A stretch of DNA of 64,000 nt from Ectothiorhodospiraceae bacterium (lineage in GTDB: Bacteria; Pseudomonadota; Gammaproteobacteria; HK1): NCBI GenBank assembly GCA_024234875.1, contig JACKNM010000004.1, forward strand, positions 186,001 through 250,000, given 5' to 3'. Below are positions 50,106 to 58,887 of this stretch, one piece after another. The notes below the pieces were generated by a model. It was not told the DNA's origin. It made no database searches and saw only the letters and a list, made by a program, of their open reading frames with translations. The stretch's first letter is position 1. Each line of letters begins with the position of its first letter. Position numbers and translations under genes: made by a program.

Positions 50106-51032
50106 TCATCTGAGCTTCGGATTGAGGGCATCACGCAGCCAGTCACCGATGACGTTGACCGCCAGCACGATCAGGCCGAGCTGCGCCGCGGGAAACACCA
50201 CGATCCACCACAGCCCCGAGAACAGGTACTGGTTGCCGATACGGATCAGGGTGCCGAGCGAGGGCTCGGTCGGTGGCATGCCGACGCCGAGGAAGGACAG
50301 CGTCGCCTCGATGAGGATGGCGAGACCGAAGTTCAGCGTCGCCGCCACCATCACCGGGGTCAGGGTGTTGGGCAGGATGTGGGTCAGCATGATGCGGCTG
50401 GCCGGCACCCGGATGAGACGCGCCGCCAGCACGTACTCCTTGCCGCGCTCGACCATGGTCGAGGCACGCACCGTGCGCGCGTACTGCACCCAGGCGGTGA
50501 GCGCGATGGCGCAGACCAGGATCACCGCGGACAGCGTCTCGCGCAAGCCCACCGGCAACAGCTCCCGGAACACCGCTGTCACCAGGATGGCGATCAGAAT
50601 GGTCGGGATGGAGAGCAGGATGTCGGCGATGCGCATCAGCACGTTGTCGATCACGCCACCGAAGTAGCCGGCGACCAGGCCGAGGCTCAGGCCGACCGCC
50701 ATCGACAACAACACCGAGGCGAGGCCGATCGCGAGCGACACCCGCGAGCCGTAGAGGATCGCCGAGAGCACGTCACGCCCCTGGACGTCGGTGCCGAGCA
50801 CGTACGGCCATCGCCCGTCGGCGCTCCACACCGGGGGCAGCTCGGAGTTGTCGAGGTCGAGGGATGCGAGGTCGTAGGGATCCTGCGGCGCGATGAGCGG
50901 CGCGGCGAATGCCGAGACGATGATCACCACCAGCATGACGATGGCGACTTGCGCCGCGCGGTGCCGGCGCAGGCTCCACCACAGCTCGCTGTCGCGGATG
51001 CGTCGGCCGAGACTGGCTTCGGTGGCCGCCAT
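50106..51032 (-). CDS. oligopeptide-type ABC transporter permease (DppC-like)
   Basis: A 308-residue inner-membrane permease. A cytosolic start (RRIRDSELWWSLRRHRAAQ) precedes helix 1, a periplasmic loop with PYDLASLDLDN follows, and the DppC signature LGTDVQGRDVLSAILYGSRVSLAIGLASV comes next. The EAA-loop region EYVLAARLIRVPASRIMLTHILPN contacts the ATPases. It starts one base after the stop of the DppB-like gene. Confidence 0.94.
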   Translation of the reverse strand: MAATEASLGRRIRDSELWWSLRRHRAAQVAIVMLVVIIVSAFAAPLIAPQDPYDLASLDLDNSELPPVWSADGRWPYVLGTDVQGRDVLSAILYGSRVSLAIGLASVLLSMAVGLSLGLVAGYFGGVIDNVLMRIADILLSIPTILIAILVTAVFRELLPVGLRETLSAVILVCAIALTAWVQYARTVRASTMVERGKEYVLAARLIRVPASRIMLTHILPNTLTPVMVAATLNFGLAILIEATLSFLGVGMPPTEPSLGTLIRIGNQYLFSGLWWIVVFPAAQLGLIVLAVNVIGDWLRDALNPKLR

Positions 51033-51033
51033 G

Positions 51034-52008
51034 TCAGCGCGCCGCGTCCTCGCGAAGTCGCGGGTCGACCACCGCGTAGGTGATGTCCACGACCGTGTTG
51101 ATGGCGACGAAGATGAAGGAGACCAGCACCAGATAGGCCGCCATCACCGGGATGTCGACGAAGGTCACGGCCTGGATGAACAGCATCCCCATCCCCGGCC
51201 ACTGGAACACCGTCTCGGTGATCAGCGCGAACGCGATCAGGTTCCCGATCTGCATGCCGGTCATCGTGATCACCGGCATCAGGCAGTTGCGCAACGCGTG
51301 GCGGAAGTTGACCAGCCGCGCCGGCAGGCCGCGGGCGCGCGCGAACTTGATGAAGTCGGTGCGCAACACCTCGAGCATCTCCGCCCGCACCAGGCGCATC
51401 ACCAGTGTGATCTGGAACAGCGAGAGCGAGATCGCCGGCAACACCAGGGCGGCACGCCCGCTCGGGGTCAGCACCCCGGTGCTCCACCAGCCGAGTTGGA
51501 CGACGTCGCCGCGGCCGAAGGCGGGCAGCACGCCGAGGGTGATCGAGAAGATGAGGATCAGGACGATGCCGACCACGAAGCTCGGCAGGGAGACGCCGAC
51601 GATCGAGGTCATCTGCAGCGTGTCGCTGAGCCAGGAGTCGCGATGGATGGCGGTGATCACGCCGAGCGGGATCCCCACCACCAGCGACAGGATGGTCGCC
51701 ACGATGACCAGCTCGAAGGTCGCCGGGAAGCGCTCACCGATGAGCTTCATCACGTCTTGCTGGTTGCGATAGGAGATGCCGAAGTCGCCCTGCAACGCAT
51801 TGGTCACGAAGCGCACGAACTGCATCGCGAAGCCGTCGTTCAGGCCAAGGCGCTCGCGCAGCTCCGCACGCTCGGCCTGCGTCGCCTGCTCGTTCAGCAT
51901 CATCTCGACCGGATCGCCGACGAAGCGAAAGATCATGAACGCCATGAACGCGACGGTGAGCATCACCAGCGCGGCATTGGCGGTACGCTTGACGAGGAAG
52001 GCGAGCAT
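51034..52008 (-). CDS. oligopeptide-type ABC transporter permease (DppB-like)
   Basis: A 324-residue permease. The first helix (KRTANAALVMLTVAFMAFMIF) is followed by a periplasmic loop. FGISYRNQQDVMKLIGERFPATFELV is the DppB signature, and the EAA loop is DFIKFARARGLPARLVNFRHALRN. It pairs with the DppC-like subunit. The gene starts 63 bases after the binding-protein stop, a gap that holds a strong hairpin. Confidence 0.94.
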   Translation of the reverse strand: MLAFLVKRTANAALVMLTVAFMAFMIFRFVGDPVEMMLNEQATQAERAELRERLGLNDGFAMQFVRFVTNALQGDFGISYRNQQDVMKLIGERFPATFELVIVATILSLVVGIPLGVITAIHRDSWLSDTLQMTSIVGVSLPSFVVGIVLILIFSITLGVLPAFGRGDVVQLGWWSTGVLTPSGRAALVLPAISLSLFQITLVMRLVRAEMLEVLRTDFIKFARARGLPARLVNFRHALRNCLMPVITMTGMQIGNLIAFALITETVFQWPGMGMLFIQAVTFVDIPVMAAYLVLVSFIFVAINTVVDITYAVVDPRLREDAAR

Positions 52009-52029
52009 GGTGGGGTGAGCACGAGTGCA

Positions 52030-52063
52030 CGGTCACCGGCCGGTTCGCGCCGGCCGGTGACCG
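52030..52063 (-). terminator. 14-bp hairpin between binding-protein and permease genes
   Basis: CGGTCACCGGCCGG (52030-52043) pairs perfectly with CCGGCCGGTGACCG (52050-52063) around TTCGCG. It lies nine bases after the binding-protein stop and before the DppB-like gene. It has no U-run. Such hairpins stabilise the upstream mRNA and lower permease expression, so a processing or attenuation role is more likely than full termination. Confidence 0.7.
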
Positions 52064-52071
52064 CGCGACAC

Positions 52072-53640
52072 TCACATCTTCGTGTACCAGAGGCGCGGCT
52101 TGTTGTCCGGGAACTGCGGCATCTCCTTCACGTCGTTCCCGACCGCCCAGGCCATCGGCTGCTGGTGCAGCGGCAGCAGGATGATCTCGTCCTTGGCGAT
52201 CTTGAGCGCCTGGGTCTCGAGCGCGAGGCGCTTCGGCGTGTCGAGCTCCTTGCCCGCTGCCTGCACCAGCTTGTCGAGCTCGGGGTAGGACCAGTCACCC
52301 CAGTTGAAGACACCGGCGGTGCCTTCCTTGGTGTGCAGGATCTGGATCAGCGGGCTGTAGGCGTCGAGCATCGGCAGGGTGGCCCAGCCGATGGTGTAGA
52401 CGTCGGTCTTGCCTCCGGTTCGCTTCGGGGTCTGCACCGCGCGCGGCGCGATGTCGAGCTTGGGCTTGAGGCCGACGCGCGACCACATCGCCGCAATCGC
52501 CTGGCAGATCTCCTCCTCGTTGACGTAGCCGCCCTGCATGCAGTTGAAGACGAACTCGAAGCCCTCGGGATAGCCGGCCTCGGCGAGCAGCGCCTTGGCC
52601 TTGTCGGCATCGAAGGGCAGACGCTCGTCGAGCTCGGGCGCGTAGCCGGGGATCTCCGGGGCGACCAGCGCGCCGGCGTTGCGCGACTTGCCACGCATCA
52701 CCCGCTTCTGGATCTGGTCCATGTTGATCGCCTGGTACATCGCGGTGCGCACGCGCAGATCGTTCAGCGGGTTCTTGCCGCCGTCGACCAGCTCGGCGCG
52801 ACGATTGAAGCCGAGCATGATGGTGCGCAGATCGGTGCGCTCGAGCACCTTCACGCTCGGGCTCGCCGCGAGGCGCGGGAGATCCTGCACCGGCGCCTCG
52901 TTGGTGAAATTGATCTCGCCGGACAGCAGCGCGGCGACCCGGGTCGCGGCCGAGGTGATCGGGTTCAGCTCGATGCGAGTGAGATTGTGCTGCGGCGTGT
53001 CCCACCAGTCCGGGTTGACCACGAACACGGTCTTCGCGTCGGGCTGGCGGCTCTCGACCTTGAACGGCCCGGTGCCGTTGGCGTTGTAGGTCGCGTAGCC
53101 CTCGACCTTCTTGCCGATGTCGGTGGGCAACTCCGCGTTGTTCGCGACCAGCCACTCCTTGTCGAAGATGTGGATGTTGGTGAGGTCGTTGAGCAGCAGC
53201 GGGTAGGTGCCGTTCAGCACGATGTCCACGGTGTGGTCGTCGACCACCTTCGAGCTCGCATAGGCCGGCAGGTTGCCCTTCAGCGGCGAGGTCTCGTGGC
53301 TCACGCGGATCAGCGAGGCGACCACGTCGTCGGCGGTGAACGGATTGCCGTTGTGGAACTTCACCCCCTGCCGGAGCTTGAAGCGCCAGGTCACCCCGTC
53401 CGCCATCACCTCCCAGGAGGTGGCGAGCGCGGGCTCGATCTTGAGGTCGCGGTCGTAACGAACCAGGCCCTCGTAGACGTGGTTGAGGACGTTGATGGTG
53501 AAGCTGTCCCCGTACGAGTACGGGTCGAGCGACCCGATGTCACGATTCGCGCCCCATTTGAGCGTGTTGGCGTGGGTGGCGACGAGCGGCGCGGCGGCCA
53601 GGGTGGCCACTGCGCACGCGACCGCGGCGAACTTCTTCAT
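52072..53640 (-). CDS. ABC transporter substrate-binding protein, family 5 (DppA/OppA type)
   Basis: A 522-residue periplasmic binding protein. The signal peptide (KKFAAVACAVATLAAAPLVATHA) ends near residue 24. The mature part has GSLDPYSYGDSFTINVLNHVYEGLVRYD, DGVTWRFKLRQGVKFHNGNPFTADDVVASL and FNRRAELVDGGKNPLNDLRVRTAMYQAINM, all typical of family 5. It is the first gene of the minus-strand operon with two permeases, two amidohydrolases and two ATPases. The ligand may be a small cyclic amide rather than a peptide, judging by the enzymes. Confidence 0.94.
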   Translation of the reverse strand: MKKFAAVACAVATLAAAPLVATHANTLKWGANRDIGSLDPYSYGDSFTINVLNHVYEGLVRYDRDLKIEPALATSWEVMADGVTWRFKLRQGVKFHNGNPFTADDVVASLIRVSHETSPLKGNLPAYASSKVVDDHTVDIVLNGTYPLLLNDLTNIHIFDKEWLVANNAELPTDIGKKVEGYATYNANGTGPFKVESRQPDAKTVFVVNPDWWDTPQHNLTRIELNPITSAATRVAALLSGEINFTNEAPVQDLPRLAASPSVKVLERTDLRTIMLGFNRRAELVDGGKNPLNDLRVRTAMYQAINMDQIQKRVMRGKSRNAGALVAPEIPGYAPELDERLPFDADKAKALLAEAGYPEGFEFVFNCMQGGYVNEEEICQAIAAMWSRVGLKPKLDIAPRAVQTPKRTGGKTDVYTIGWATLPMLDAYSPLIQILHTKEGTAGVFNWGDWSYPELDKLVQAAGKELDTPKRLALETQALKIAKDEIILLPLHQQPMAWAVGNDVKEMPQFPDNKPRLWYTKM

Positions 53641-53721
53641 CTGGCGCGCTCCTCAGTCCTTGTCGATGGGTTACGGGCGGCTCGGTTGCCGCCATCTGGC
53701 TCGGCAGCATCCCGGGAGATC

Positions 53722-53753
53722 TCGTATACAGTTCCGACTCTAGTCGTGTACGA
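53722..53753. promoter_or_regulatory. two operator-like palindromes for the divergent GntR regulator
   Basis: TCGTATACAG (53722-53731) and TCGTGTACGA (53744-53753) both fit the TnGTnnACn(A/G) pattern bound by FadR-type GntR proteins. The second is a perfect fit. Their centres are 22 bases apart, about two helical turns. They lie between the binding-protein gene and the regulator at 53839. Autoregulation and control of the operon are inferred. Confidence 0.55.
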
Positions 53754-53838
53754 TTCCCGGCGTCAACGTCGTCGTGAGCCGCCGATGCGTGGTGGCAGCG
53801 GCGACCACGACGGACCGCAGCAACGGCGATAGCAACCC

Positions 53839-54543
53839 TTGGGCCAAGTCCGCCCCGAGCTCCTCCCCGGCCGTAGCGCGCGCATCTGCGCGGCGCTTCG
53901 TCACGCGATCCTCGAGCAGGCGCTGCTGCCCGGAACCAAGCTCCCCGAGGATCTGGTGGGCGAGCAGTTCGGGGTCAGCCGCACGGTGGTGCGCGACGCC
54001 TTCATCCGCCTCCACACCGAGGGTCTGATCGACCTCCAACCGCACCGCGGCGCGGCGGTGGCGGTACCTGGAATCGAGGAGGCACGCGAGGTATTCGAGG
54101 CGCGGCGCTGCCTGGAGGCGGCGACCGTGCGCACGCTGGCCAGCCGCATCGACGCCGACGACATCGCCCGCCTGGAGACCCATGTCGACGACGAGGTGGC
54201 GGCGCGCGACGGTGATCCGCCGCGGTCGATCCGGCTCGCCGGCGAGTTCCACGTGGTGCTCGCCGAGCTCGCCGGCAACCAGGTCCTCGCCCGATTCGTG
54301 AGCCAGGTGGTCTCGCGCTGCTCCCTGATCCTCGCCGTGCACCGTCGTCCGCACTCACCCGACTGCGCCGTCGAGGAGCACCGGGGGATCATCGATGCAC
54401 TGAGACGGTGCGACGGCGACGCGGCGGCGGCCTTGATGGAGCGCCACATCGGCGCGGTGGAGGAGCGGGCGGCGGTCGAGCCGCCGCGCGAGGTCGACGT
54501 CTCAGAGGTGCTGATGCGCTACACCGCCGGCAACCGACGCTAG
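53839..54543 (+). CDS. GntR-family regulator, FadR subfamily
   Basis: A 234-residue repressor or activator. The N-terminal winged helix (about 12-75) carries ILEQALLPGTKLPEDLVGEQFGVSRTVVRDAFIRLHTEGLI, the GntR signature. The C-terminal FCD domain (about 80-215) has EFHVVLAELAGN and the late histidine in EEHRGIIDAL, which usually bind a metal and a carboxylate effector. The start is a TTG at 53839, because an in-frame TAG lies at 53830 and no ATG or GTG occurs before the conserved region. It is divergent from the Dpp-type operon and probably controls it. Confidence 0.88.
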   Translation: MGQVRPELLPGRSARICAALRHAILEQALLPGTKLPEDLVGEQFGVSRTVVRDAFIRLHTEGLIDLQPHRGAAVAVPGIEEAREVFEARRCLEAATVRTLASRIDADDIARLETHVDDEVAARDGDPPRSIRLAGEFHVVLAELAGNQVLARFVSQVVSRCSLILAVHRRPHSPDCAVEEHRGIIDALRRCDGDAAAALMERHIGAVEERAAVEPPREVDVSEVLMRYTAGNRR

Positions 54544-54593
54544 CCACGGGGACGATCGCCGCGCCGCGGACGGCCTGGCCGGTGCTCCGCACG

Positions 54594-55493
54594 TCATCGG
54601 GCCGCGCCGCGCACGCGCTCGCGGTGGAAGACGTAAAGGCCGGAGCCGACGATGATCGCGACGCCGACCCAGGTCACCGCGTCGGGGAAATCGTCGAACA
54701 GCACCCACCCGAGCAGGGTCGCACTCACGATCTCCAGGTACTGGAACGGCGCCAGCAAGGTCGCCGGGGCGCGTCGAAAGGCGTGGACCACCAACAGGTG
54801 ACCGGCGGTCGCAATCACCCCCAGCCCGGCGAGCAGGGCCCACTGCGTGGCGGTCGGCAGGCGCGGGCGTAGGAGCTCCACGTCGAGGACGGCGCCGACG
54901 CCGAGGGCGACCGTCATGACCAGGCCGCCGAACACGCCGACCAGGAGCTGCATCCACGCCGGATCCTCGTGCGGGGCGGTGCGGCGGGTGAGCAGCAGGT
55001 AGACCGCGAAGGAGACCGCCGCCGCCAGCGGCAGCAGCGACACCAGGCCGAAGCCGCCGAAGCCCGGACGGATCACCACCACCGCGCCCACGAGGCCGAC
55101 CACCACCGCCGAGATCCGGCGCCACCCCACCGGCTCGCCGAGGAACACCGCCGCCAGCATCGTCACCAGCAACGGCTCGACGAAGAAGATGGCGATCGCG
55201 TTGGCGAGCGGCATGTGCTGCACGGCGGTGAAGAAGAGCAGGGTCGCGGCGGCCATCAGCACGCCGCGCAACGCGTGAACGCCCATGCCGGCGCGCGGAC
55301 GCCGCACGCGCACCCGCAGCACCAGGGGCAACATGAACAGGGTCTGGAAGAAGAACCGGCACCATGCGATGAGCCCCGGCGACACCGAGCCGCCGAGCCA
55401 CTTGGCGATGGCGTCGATTCCAGGAAGGGTCAGCATCGCCACCACCATCAGGGCCATGGCGTGCTGCACCGCGCGTCTGTCGTCGTTGCTCAT
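54594..55493 (-). CDS. EamA/DMT-family transporter
   Basis: A 299-residue drug/metabolite exporter with ten predicted helices and two EamA repeats (about 12-140 and 150-290). FFTAVQHMPLANAIAIFFVEPLLVTMLAAVFLGEPV and HAFRRAPATLLAPFQYLEIVSATLLGWVLFDD are the paired repeat cores. The substrate is unknown; relatives export amino acids or S-adenosylmethionine-like compounds. The gene is convergent with the GntR gene and divergent from the ABC ATPase at 55588. The ATG at 55493 begins the recognisable protein. Confidence 0.9.
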   Translation of the reverse strand: MSNDDRRAVQHAMALMVVAMLTLPGIDAIAKWLGGSVSPGLIAWCRFFFQTLFMLPLVLRVRVRRPRAGMGVHALRGVLMAAATLLFFTAVQHMPLANAIAIFFVEPLLVTMLAAVFLGEPVGWRRISAVVVGLVGAVVVIRPGFGGFGLVSLLPLAAAVSFAVYLLLTRRTAPHEDPAWMQLLVGVFGGLVMTVALGVGAVLDVELLRPRLPTATQWALLAGLGVIATAGHLLVVHAFRRAPATLLAPFQYLEIVSATLLGWVLFDDFPDAVTWVGVAIIVGSGLYVFHRERVRGAAR

Positions 55494-55587
55494 CGCCGCA
55501 TGCTGCCAGAAGCCGGCGCGCGGCGCGCCGTCGGTCGCCGCCGCCGAGCCAGGTACAGTTCCGAGCCGGCCCTGGCGAGGACCATCG

Positions 55588-56328
55588 ATGATTCGGCTGC
55601 GCGGCATCTCCATGCACTACGCCCTCGGCGAGACGCCGGTGCGCGTGCTCGAGCGGGTCGACCTCGACATCGCGCAGGGCGAGCGGATCGCCATCGCCGG
55701 CCCGTCGGGCTCGGGCAAGACCACCCTGCTCCTGCTGCTCGCCGGGCTCGAGCGCCCGAGCGAGGGCACGGTGAGCCTCGATGGTGTCGACCTCGGGAGG
55801 CTCGACGCCGACGGGCTGGCCGATCTTCGCCGTGACCGCATCGGCATCGTGTTCCAGTCGTTCCACCTGGTGCCCTCGCTGAGCGCGCTGGACAACGTGG
55901 CGCTGCCGCTGGAGATCGCCGGCCGGCGCGACGCGCGGCGCCGGGCCGCCGACCTGCTCGACCAGGTCGGGCTGGCGCCGCGCGCGCGTCACTTCCCGAG
56001 CCAGCTCTCCGGCGGCGAGCAGCAGCGGGTGGCCATCGCGCGCGCGCTGGCCAATCGCCCGGCCTTGCTGCTCGCCGACGAGCCGACCGGCAACCTGGAC
56101 TCCGACACCGGCGAGCGCATCGCCGACCTGCTGCTGCGGCTCGACCGCGAGAACGGCGCGACGTTGGTGCTGGTCACCCACGACCTCGACCTCGCCGCGC
56201 GCTGCGACCGCGTGCTGCGACTGCACGACGGCAAGCTGGTGCCGCGGCCTCGCCACGGTGACGCCACCGCGACCCGGGAGGATGCGACCGATGCCGATCG
56301 GCCGGCTGCTCGCGCTCGCCTGGCGTGA
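55588..56328 (+). CDS. ABC transporter ATP-binding protein, YbbA/LolD-like
   Basis: A 246-residue ATPase of the MacB/LolD/YbbA class. Walker A GPSGSGKTT, Q-loop FQSFHLVPSLSALDN, signature LSGGEQQR, Walker B LLLADEPTGNLD, switch VTHDL. It partners the FtsX-type permease whose gene overlaps its end by 38 bases. In E. coli the YbbA-YbbP pair lies beside the TesA thioesterase gene; no such gene is here. The role is probably mechanical work on lipids or envelope proteins rather than import. Confidence 0.92.
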   Translation: MIRLRGISMHYALGETPVRVLERVDLDIAQGERIAIAGPSGSGKTTLLLLLAGLERPSEGTVSLDGVDLGRLDADGLADLRRDRIGIVFQSFHLVPSLSALDNVALPLEIAGRRDARRRAADLLDQVGLAPRARHFPSQLSGGEQQRVAIARALANRPALLLADEPTGNLDSDTGERIADLLLRLDRENGATLVLVTHDLDLAARCDRVLRLHDGKLVPRPRHGDATATREDATDADRPAARARLA

Positions 56329-58819
56329 TCTGCGCGCCAGCGGGCGCTCGCTGTGGGTGCTCTGCGCCTGCCTCGCGCTCGGCGTGACGCTGATCGCCGC
56401 CAGCGGCGGGCTTTTCCACCAGGTCAGCCGCGCGTTGCTCGACGACACCCGCGCGCTGTTCGGCGGCGACGTCGAGGTCCGCGACCGCCAGCCGCTGCCA
56501 CCGGAGGTGGTGCGCTGGATGGAGAGCCGCGGACAGGTCTCACTGCTGATCGAGCTGCGCACCATGCTCTCGACCCCGGCCGGCCGGGTGCAGCTCGCGG
56601 AGCTGCAGAGCTACGACGCCCACTACCCGCTCTACGGCGAGGTCGAGCTGAATCCACCCGGCGCCATCGCCGAGGTGCTGGCGCCACGCGAGACGGCCGA
56701 CGGCATCCGCCACGGCGTCGCCCTCGACCCGGTGCTCGCGACGCGCCTCGGCGTCGGTGTCGGCGACGTGGTCGAGGTCGGGATGGTCGACGCCGAGGTG
56801 CGGGCCCTGATCGCGCGCCAGCCGGATCGCTCGCTGCGCGCCGACTGGCGCGGCCCGCCGGTGCTGGTCTCGGCCGACGTGTTGCCGGCGACGGAGCTCA
56901 TCCAGCCCGGCAGCCGCGTGGCCTACCGCTACCGCGTCAGGACCGACGAGGCGCCGGCGACCTGGCGCAGCGCCTTCGCCACCCGCTTCACCACCGGCGA
57001 CTGGGAGGTGCGCACCTTCACCGAGCGCAGCGAGCGCATCGCCGAGGTGCTCGGCCAGGTGGCGTCGGGCCTGCTGCTCATCGGCTTCAGCGCGCTGTTC
57101 GTCGGCGGCCTCGGCGTCTTCAACAGCGTCCACGCCTATCTGCAGCGCAAGCTCGCCACGATCGCCACGTTGCGCGCCCTCGGCCTGCGCGACCGACGGC
57201 TGGCGGCGGTCTACCTGATCCAGATCGGGCTGCTCGCCGGCGGCGCGAGCCTGGCTGGAACCCTCGCCGGCGGCGCGCTCGCGCTCGCGGGGGCGAGCGT
57301 CGCGGCCGAGCGCCTGCCGGTGGCCCCGGCCGCGGCCGCGCTCGTCCTGCCCCTGACGGTGGCGTGGCTGTTCGGGGTGCTCACCGCACTGACCTTCGCC
57401 CTCCCCGCGATCGGTCGTGCGCTGTCGGTGAGCCCGGCGGCGCTGTTTCGCGGCATCGCCGGCGCGGTCACCGCGACGCCGCGCCGCTACTGGTGGCTCA
57501 CCGCCATCGGCGCCGCGCTCACCGCCTCGCTGGTGGTGGCGGCGCTGCCCCAACCGCTGTTCGGCGCCGGGTTCATCGCCTTCGCGCTCACGCTCCTCGT
57601 GCTGTTGGAGGGGGTGGTCCGTGGTCTGCGCCTCCTCGCGCGGCGGCTGCTCGAGCACCCGTCGCTCGAGGGGCGGCTGGCGGCGCGGTTGGCGGTCGCG
57701 AGCCTGGCACGCGAGGGGTCGCCGTTGCGACCGGCGTTGCTCTCGCTCGGCTCGGCCCTGACCCTGCTCGTCGCCTCGACCCTGGTGGTGTTCTCGATCC
57801 TGCGCACCATCGACGACACCATCCCCGAGCGCGCGCCGGCGCTCGTCTTCTACGACATCTCCGCCAGTCAGCTCGACGACTTCCGGGCCGCGATCGAGGC
57901 GGCGCCGAGCCTCACCCGGCTCGACGTGGCGCCGCTGGTGCTCGGACGACTCTCGCGGGTGAACGGCGAGCAACTTCGCGACAGCACCGACGAGGACCGC
58001 CGGCTCGAGGCGCGCGACGAGCACAAGCTGAGCTACCGCGCCGGGAACTTCGACAACGTGGTGGTCGAGCGCGGCGCATGGTGGCCGGACGACTACCGCG
58101 GGCCGCCGCAGGTCGCGATGGAGGATCGGGAGGCCGACCAGCTCGGGCTCGCGGTCGGGGACCGCCTGCGGTTCGACATTCTCGGTGAGACCCTGGAGGC
58201 GGATCTGGTCGCGATCTACGGCCAGCGCCGCTTCGAGGCGCGGTTCTGGCTGGAGGGCATCTTCTCCGACGGCGCCCTCGACCGCTTCGTCACCCGTTAC
58301 GTGGCCACTGCCTACATGAGTGACGACGACGCCGTCGCCGCGCAGGCACGCCTCGCCGGGGTGGCCCCGAACGTGGTCACGGTGCGCACCGCCGGCCTGC
58401 TCGCAGAGGCCCGTGGGGTGCTCGCTCGCGCGAGCGCGGGACTCGCGGTGCTGACCGCGGTGAGCCTCACCGCATCGCTGCTGGTGCTCGCGAGCGCGCT
58501 CGCCGCGTGCCGGGTGCGCCAGGTCTACGACGCGACGGTGCTGCACACCCTCGGTGCGCGTCAGCGTGCCATCCGTCAGGCCCTCGCCTTCGAGCACACC
58601 CTGCTCGCGCTGGTCACCTCGGCCTTCGGCGCGCTGCTCGGGGGTACCGGCGCCGCGGCGTTCGTGGCCCTCCGCCTCGAGCTCGCGACCGGCGGCGGCT
58701 GGTGGCTCGGCGCGGTGGTGGCGACGGTGGTGAGCGTCGCGAGCCTCGGCCTCGCTGCGCGTCATCTCGCGCGCGAGCTGCGGGTATCGCCGGCGCTCCT
58801 GCTGCGCGCCGGGGGCTGA
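56291..58819 (+). CDS. FtsX-family ABC permease, YbbP-like
   Basis: An 842-residue membrane protein with two FtsX-type modules. The helix at about 20-40 precedes a large periplasmic domain (about 45-255). A core of helices (about 262-385) follows, with further helices near 410-500, a second periplasmic domain (about 515-700) and the final helices at 720-840 (LAVLTAVSLTASLLVLASALAACRVRQVYDATVLHTLGARQRAI). Length and layout match YbbP. The ATG at 56291 overlaps the ATPase gene by 38 bases, so the two are translated together. The exact cargo is unknown. Confidence 0.9.
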   Translation: MPIGRLLALAWRDLRASGRSLWVLCACLALGVTLIAASGGLFHQVSRALLDDTRALFGGDVEVRDRQPLPPEVVRWMESRGQVSLLIELRTMLSTPAGRVQLAELQSYDAHYPLYGEVELNPPGAIAEVLAPRETADGIRHGVALDPVLATRLGVGVGDVVEVGMVDAEVRALIARQPDRSLRADWRGPPVLVSADVLPATELIQPGSRVAYRYRVRTDEAPATWRSAFATRFTTGDWEVRTFTERSERIAEVLGQVASGLLLIGFSALFVGGLGVFNSVHAYLQRKLATIATLRALGLRDRRLAAVYLIQIGLLAGGASLAGTLAGGALALAGASVAAERLPVAPAAAALVLPLTVAWLFGVLTALTFALPAIGRALSVSPAALFRGIAGAVTATPRRYWWLTAIGAALTASLVVAALPQPLFGAGFIAFALTLLVLLEGVVRGLRLLARRLLEHPSLEGRLAARLAVASLAREGSPLRPALLSLGSALTLLVASTLVVFSILRTIDDTIPERAPALVFYDISASQLDDFRAAIEAAPSLTRLDVAPLVLGRLSRVNGEQLRDSTDEDRRLEARDEHKLSYRAGNFDNVVVERGAWWPDDYRGPPQVAMEDREADQLGLAVGDRLRFDILGETLEADLVAIYGQRRFEARFWLEGIFSDGALDRFVTRYVATAYMSDDDAVAAQARLAGVAPNVVTVRTAGLLAEARGVLARASAGLAVLTAVSLTASLLVLASALAACRVRQVYDATVLHTLGARQRAIRQALAFEHTLLALVTSAFGALLGGTGAAAFVALRLELATGGGWWLGAVVATVVSVASLGLAARHLARELRVSPALLLRAGG

Positions 58820-58887
58820 TCGCGCGACCGACGGCGGGGCCGGCGGTTGCCCCGGCCGCCGTCGCGGCGGCATGCTTGCCGGGTCCG

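Noticed and set aside
50893..53832. 979-residue plus-strand frame over the permease and binding-protein genes
   Set aside because: It is antisense to three clear ABC transporter genes, with His/Asp/Arg-rich translation and no motif.
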